Shown here piece after piece: positions 63,685-64,000 of a stretch of DNA of 64,000 bases. The notes under the pieces are model-generated. The model saw only the letters and a program-made list of their open reading frames with translations, made no database searches and was not told where the DNA came from. Each line of letters starts with the position of its first letter. Position 1 is the first letter of the stretch. The translations under genes and the position numbers were made by a program. Source of the DNA: Caballeronia novacaledonica (GTDB lineage: Bacteria > Pseudomonadota > Gammaproteobacteria > Burkholderiales > Burkholderiaceae); the NCBI RefSeq assembly GCF_900258035.1, contig NZ_OGTP01000004.1, positions 124,001 to 188,000 of the forward strand, written 5' to 3'.

Positions 63685-64000
63685 ATGGAAACGCTTAATG
63701 CTTCTGGCGCACGTCGGGCGCCGTGGAATAAGGGGAGGCTAACCGGCCAGAAGCCTCCGCTGAAGCTCCGGGAAATCTGGGCGATTCGAACGAGGCTGCA
63801 GATGTCCTCCAACGCTCGCGAGTTGGCGATGTTCAACCTTGCGCTTGACAGTAAGCTTCGAGCGTGCGACTTGACGCGACTGCAGGTGCAGGACGTCTAC
63901 ATGGGAGGTCATGTCGTAGCTCGCGCGACTTTCATGCAGCAGAAAACGCATCGACCAGTGCAGTTCGAAATCACGGAGCAGACTCGTCAAAGTGTCTCCG
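63685..64000 (+). CDS. Tyrosine recombinase/integrase, 3' part outside window
   Basis: From an ATG at 63685, preceded by GAGGAGGT, the frame is open to the window end (105 codons). It reads METLNASGARRAPWNKGRLTG, then KPPLKLREIWAIRTRLQMSS and ELAMFNLALDSKLRACDLTRLQVQDVY, and continues MQQKTHRPVQFEITEQTRQSV. This matches the N-terminal half of short tyrosine recombinases; the first catalytic arginine is in SKLRACDL. The C-terminal HxxR and tyrosine box lies beyond base 64000. It suggests an integrative element or recombinase block to the right. Confidence 0.82.
   Translation, partial: METLNASGARRAPWNKGRLTGQKPPLKLREIWAIRTRLQMSSNARELAMFNLALDSKLRACDLTRLQVQDVYMGGHVVARATFMQQKTHRPVQFEITEQTRQSVS

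Overview
The window looks like a chromosomal or megaplasmid segment of a Burkholderiaceae bacterium, most like Caballeronia/Paraburkholderia. It is GC-rich and rich in catabolic operons with dedicated regulators. It carries a DUF3331 gene (a family I associate with Burkholderia relatives) and several decayed insertion sequences. No rRNA, tRNA or CRISPR array was seen.

Layout. 1-8.4 kb: small redox and stress genes on the minus strand (DUF3788 fragment, acetyltransferase, cupin, quinone-type oxidoreductase, AhpD-like protein, nitroreductase, AraC regulator, DUF3331, azoreductase), then a divergent MocR regulator and a DUF4410-like lipoprotein. 8.5-22.9 kb: a soluble diiron monooxygenase island of the Mim/Prm (propane/acetone/phenol) type. 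It holds an alcohol dehydrogenase, hydroxylase alpha, reductase, hydroxylase beta, coupling protein, amidohydrolase, DUF59 protein, a private GroEL, a sigma54 activator and an aldehyde dehydrogenase. 23-32 kb: a complete Glp-type (glycerol) ABC transporter operon between two decayed insertion sequences (IS1182-like and ISNCY-like). 32-48.3 kb: nitrogen-compound scavenging. AtzH/AtzE/AtzG, an amidase and a cysteine hydrolase are divergent from a BMP-type nucleoside-like ABC transporter with a TetR regulator. A polyamine-type ABC transporter is divergent from a PuuE-like deacetylase, a GntR regulator and a flavin-reductase-like protein. 48.5-52.9 kb: a frameshifted DUF1398 gene, a GlxA-type regulator, creatinase and an MHS transporter. 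53.4-59.7 kb: an IS630 fragment, a lipoprotein hydrolase, an MFS transporter, an M20 peptidase and a divergent LysR regulator. 60.2-63.2 kb: two tandem DUF1254 proteins. The right edge enters a tyrosine recombinase gene.

The main regulatory observation is a set of sigma54 (-24/-12) promoter matches. Two lie upstream of the monooxygenase island (9144 and 11090). Each is preceded by a pair of 17-bp near-palindromes of the form TGTCGCA-N3-TGCGACA, which fits control by the sigma54 activator encoded at 19181-21238. Three more lie in the nitrogen-scavenging region (36142 plus; 45862 minus; 45952 plus), including two divergent promoters in one intergenic gap. Broken genes were found for a MOSC protein, a CobW-like GTPase, a DUF1398 protein and three transposases. 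Two partial genes run off the window edges (DUF3788 at the left, integrase at the right). All calls are from reading the sequence; no database search was run.
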